Of a stretch of 64,000 bases of DNA, positions 63,556-64,000 are shown in pieces. Below the pieces are notes generated by a model that saw only the letters and a list, made by a program, of their open reading frames with translations, did not search any database and was not told the DNA's origin. Position numbers and translations under genes: made by a program. How positions within the stretch are numbered: position 1 is the stretch's first letter; every line of letters begins with the position of its first letter. Location: NCBI GenBank assembly GCA_032622095.1, contig CP136066.1, forward strand, positions 52,604,609-52,668,608, read 5' to 3'. The stretch is from Siphonodentalium dalli. Its lineage: Eukaryota > Mollusca > Scaphopoda > Gadilida > Siphonodentaliidae.

Positions 63556-64000
63556 ATTAAATCGGAAGTTGTTTTCGAAAAGACGAAAAATGCTATTTTT
63601 AGAACGTACATGTGACAGAAATATCACAACAACACAAAATCCAGGTTTCAGACGGACACACGGTCGCACCACATCTATAAACGTAATTATAAATTGTCCA
63701 TACACATTTGCCGATCGTAAGCGGGCTCCATCTGGGCGAAAGACTCTGTTTAATAGACAAAAGCAACAATTCACTCTTCAAATGTCGTTTTAACACATAG
63801 CCAGCATCTGTCGGAAACCCCACTATATTGCAACGGAAAGGCCGTTATGTGTGCAACATATATCGACATGCCCTTTCCTCGAGTGTATTCACAAGTTAAA
63901 AGTAGAGAGTATTTATTTGGACACCCCACTCGTCAGTATATGTACGCCTAGTTGTGTACGACGACAATACTAGTTGCGATGTTATACAGGAATCGTACAG
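63556..64000. other. Intergenic end of window
   Basis: Overlapping frames of about 75 codons occur on both strands (63,547-63,823) without recognisable motifs. Confidence 0.4.

Overview
The window is eukaryotic, AT-rich and repeat-dominated. It has no operons and no tRNA or rRNA gene I could recognise. The combination of TTAA-flanked (piggyBac-type) elements, a Ty3/gypsy element primed by tRNA-Ser, a LINE relic and long tandem arrays suggests a marine invertebrate. A lophotrochozoan such as a mollusc is my guess, but this is inference because no diagnostic host gene is present. The only plausible host coding sequence is a first exon with a signal peptide and a PAN/apple-like module (11,796-12,144, minus strand); an acidic short ORF at 4.5-4.7 kb is weaker.

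Layout. 0-7.7 kb: a decayed LINE reverse-transcriptase fragment, several hairpin elements and two inverted copies of a ~90 bp repeat. 7.7-11.3 kb: three related TTAA-flanked MITEs carrying 65-69 bp palindromes, and a 158 bp templated insertion. 12.7-15.0 kb: an imperfect inverted repeat with ~1.1 kb arms. 15.6-16.9 kb: a 784 bp tandem duplication containing one reversed, diverged copy of the next array's monomer. 16.9-25.0 kb: a ~138 bp minisatellite of roughly 60 copies with higher-order structure and a G-quadruplex motif in many units. 26.6-59.7 kb: a 1,433 bp satellite of nine full units plus one degenerate unit, interrupted by two TTAA-flanked insertions (27,154-28,598 and 31,841-32,334) and one giant LTR retrotransposon. 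61.35-63.55 kb: a separate 2.2 kb non-autonomous LTR element.

The main discovery is the 17.7 kb Ty3/gypsy-type element at 32,539-50,273, read on the minus strand. Its 232 bp LTRs differ by one base and it has a TATA target duplication, a tRNA-Ser primer site and a polypurine tract. In coding order it has: a small helix-hairpin-helix ORF; an 830-residue coiled-coil Gag with a zinc knuckle; a textbook -1 frameshift signal (GTTAAAC, 5-nt spacer, 8-bp stem); protease-RT-RNase H; an integrase with duplicated C-terminal modules followed by a PHD finger; a repeat-rich spacer; a Ser/Arg-rich ORF; and an intact-looking zinc-finger + TatD metal-dependent nuclease ORF in the position where env sits in retroviruses. 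I know of no described TatD-carrying LTR retroelement, but I cannot search.

This copy is young by LTR identity but its pol is broken twice: a small deletion at the RNase H/integrase junction and a 28-nt insertion that includes a 24-nt inverted copy of its own RNase H sequence. The satellite copies on either side provide exact empty sites, so the insertion boundaries can be read directly.
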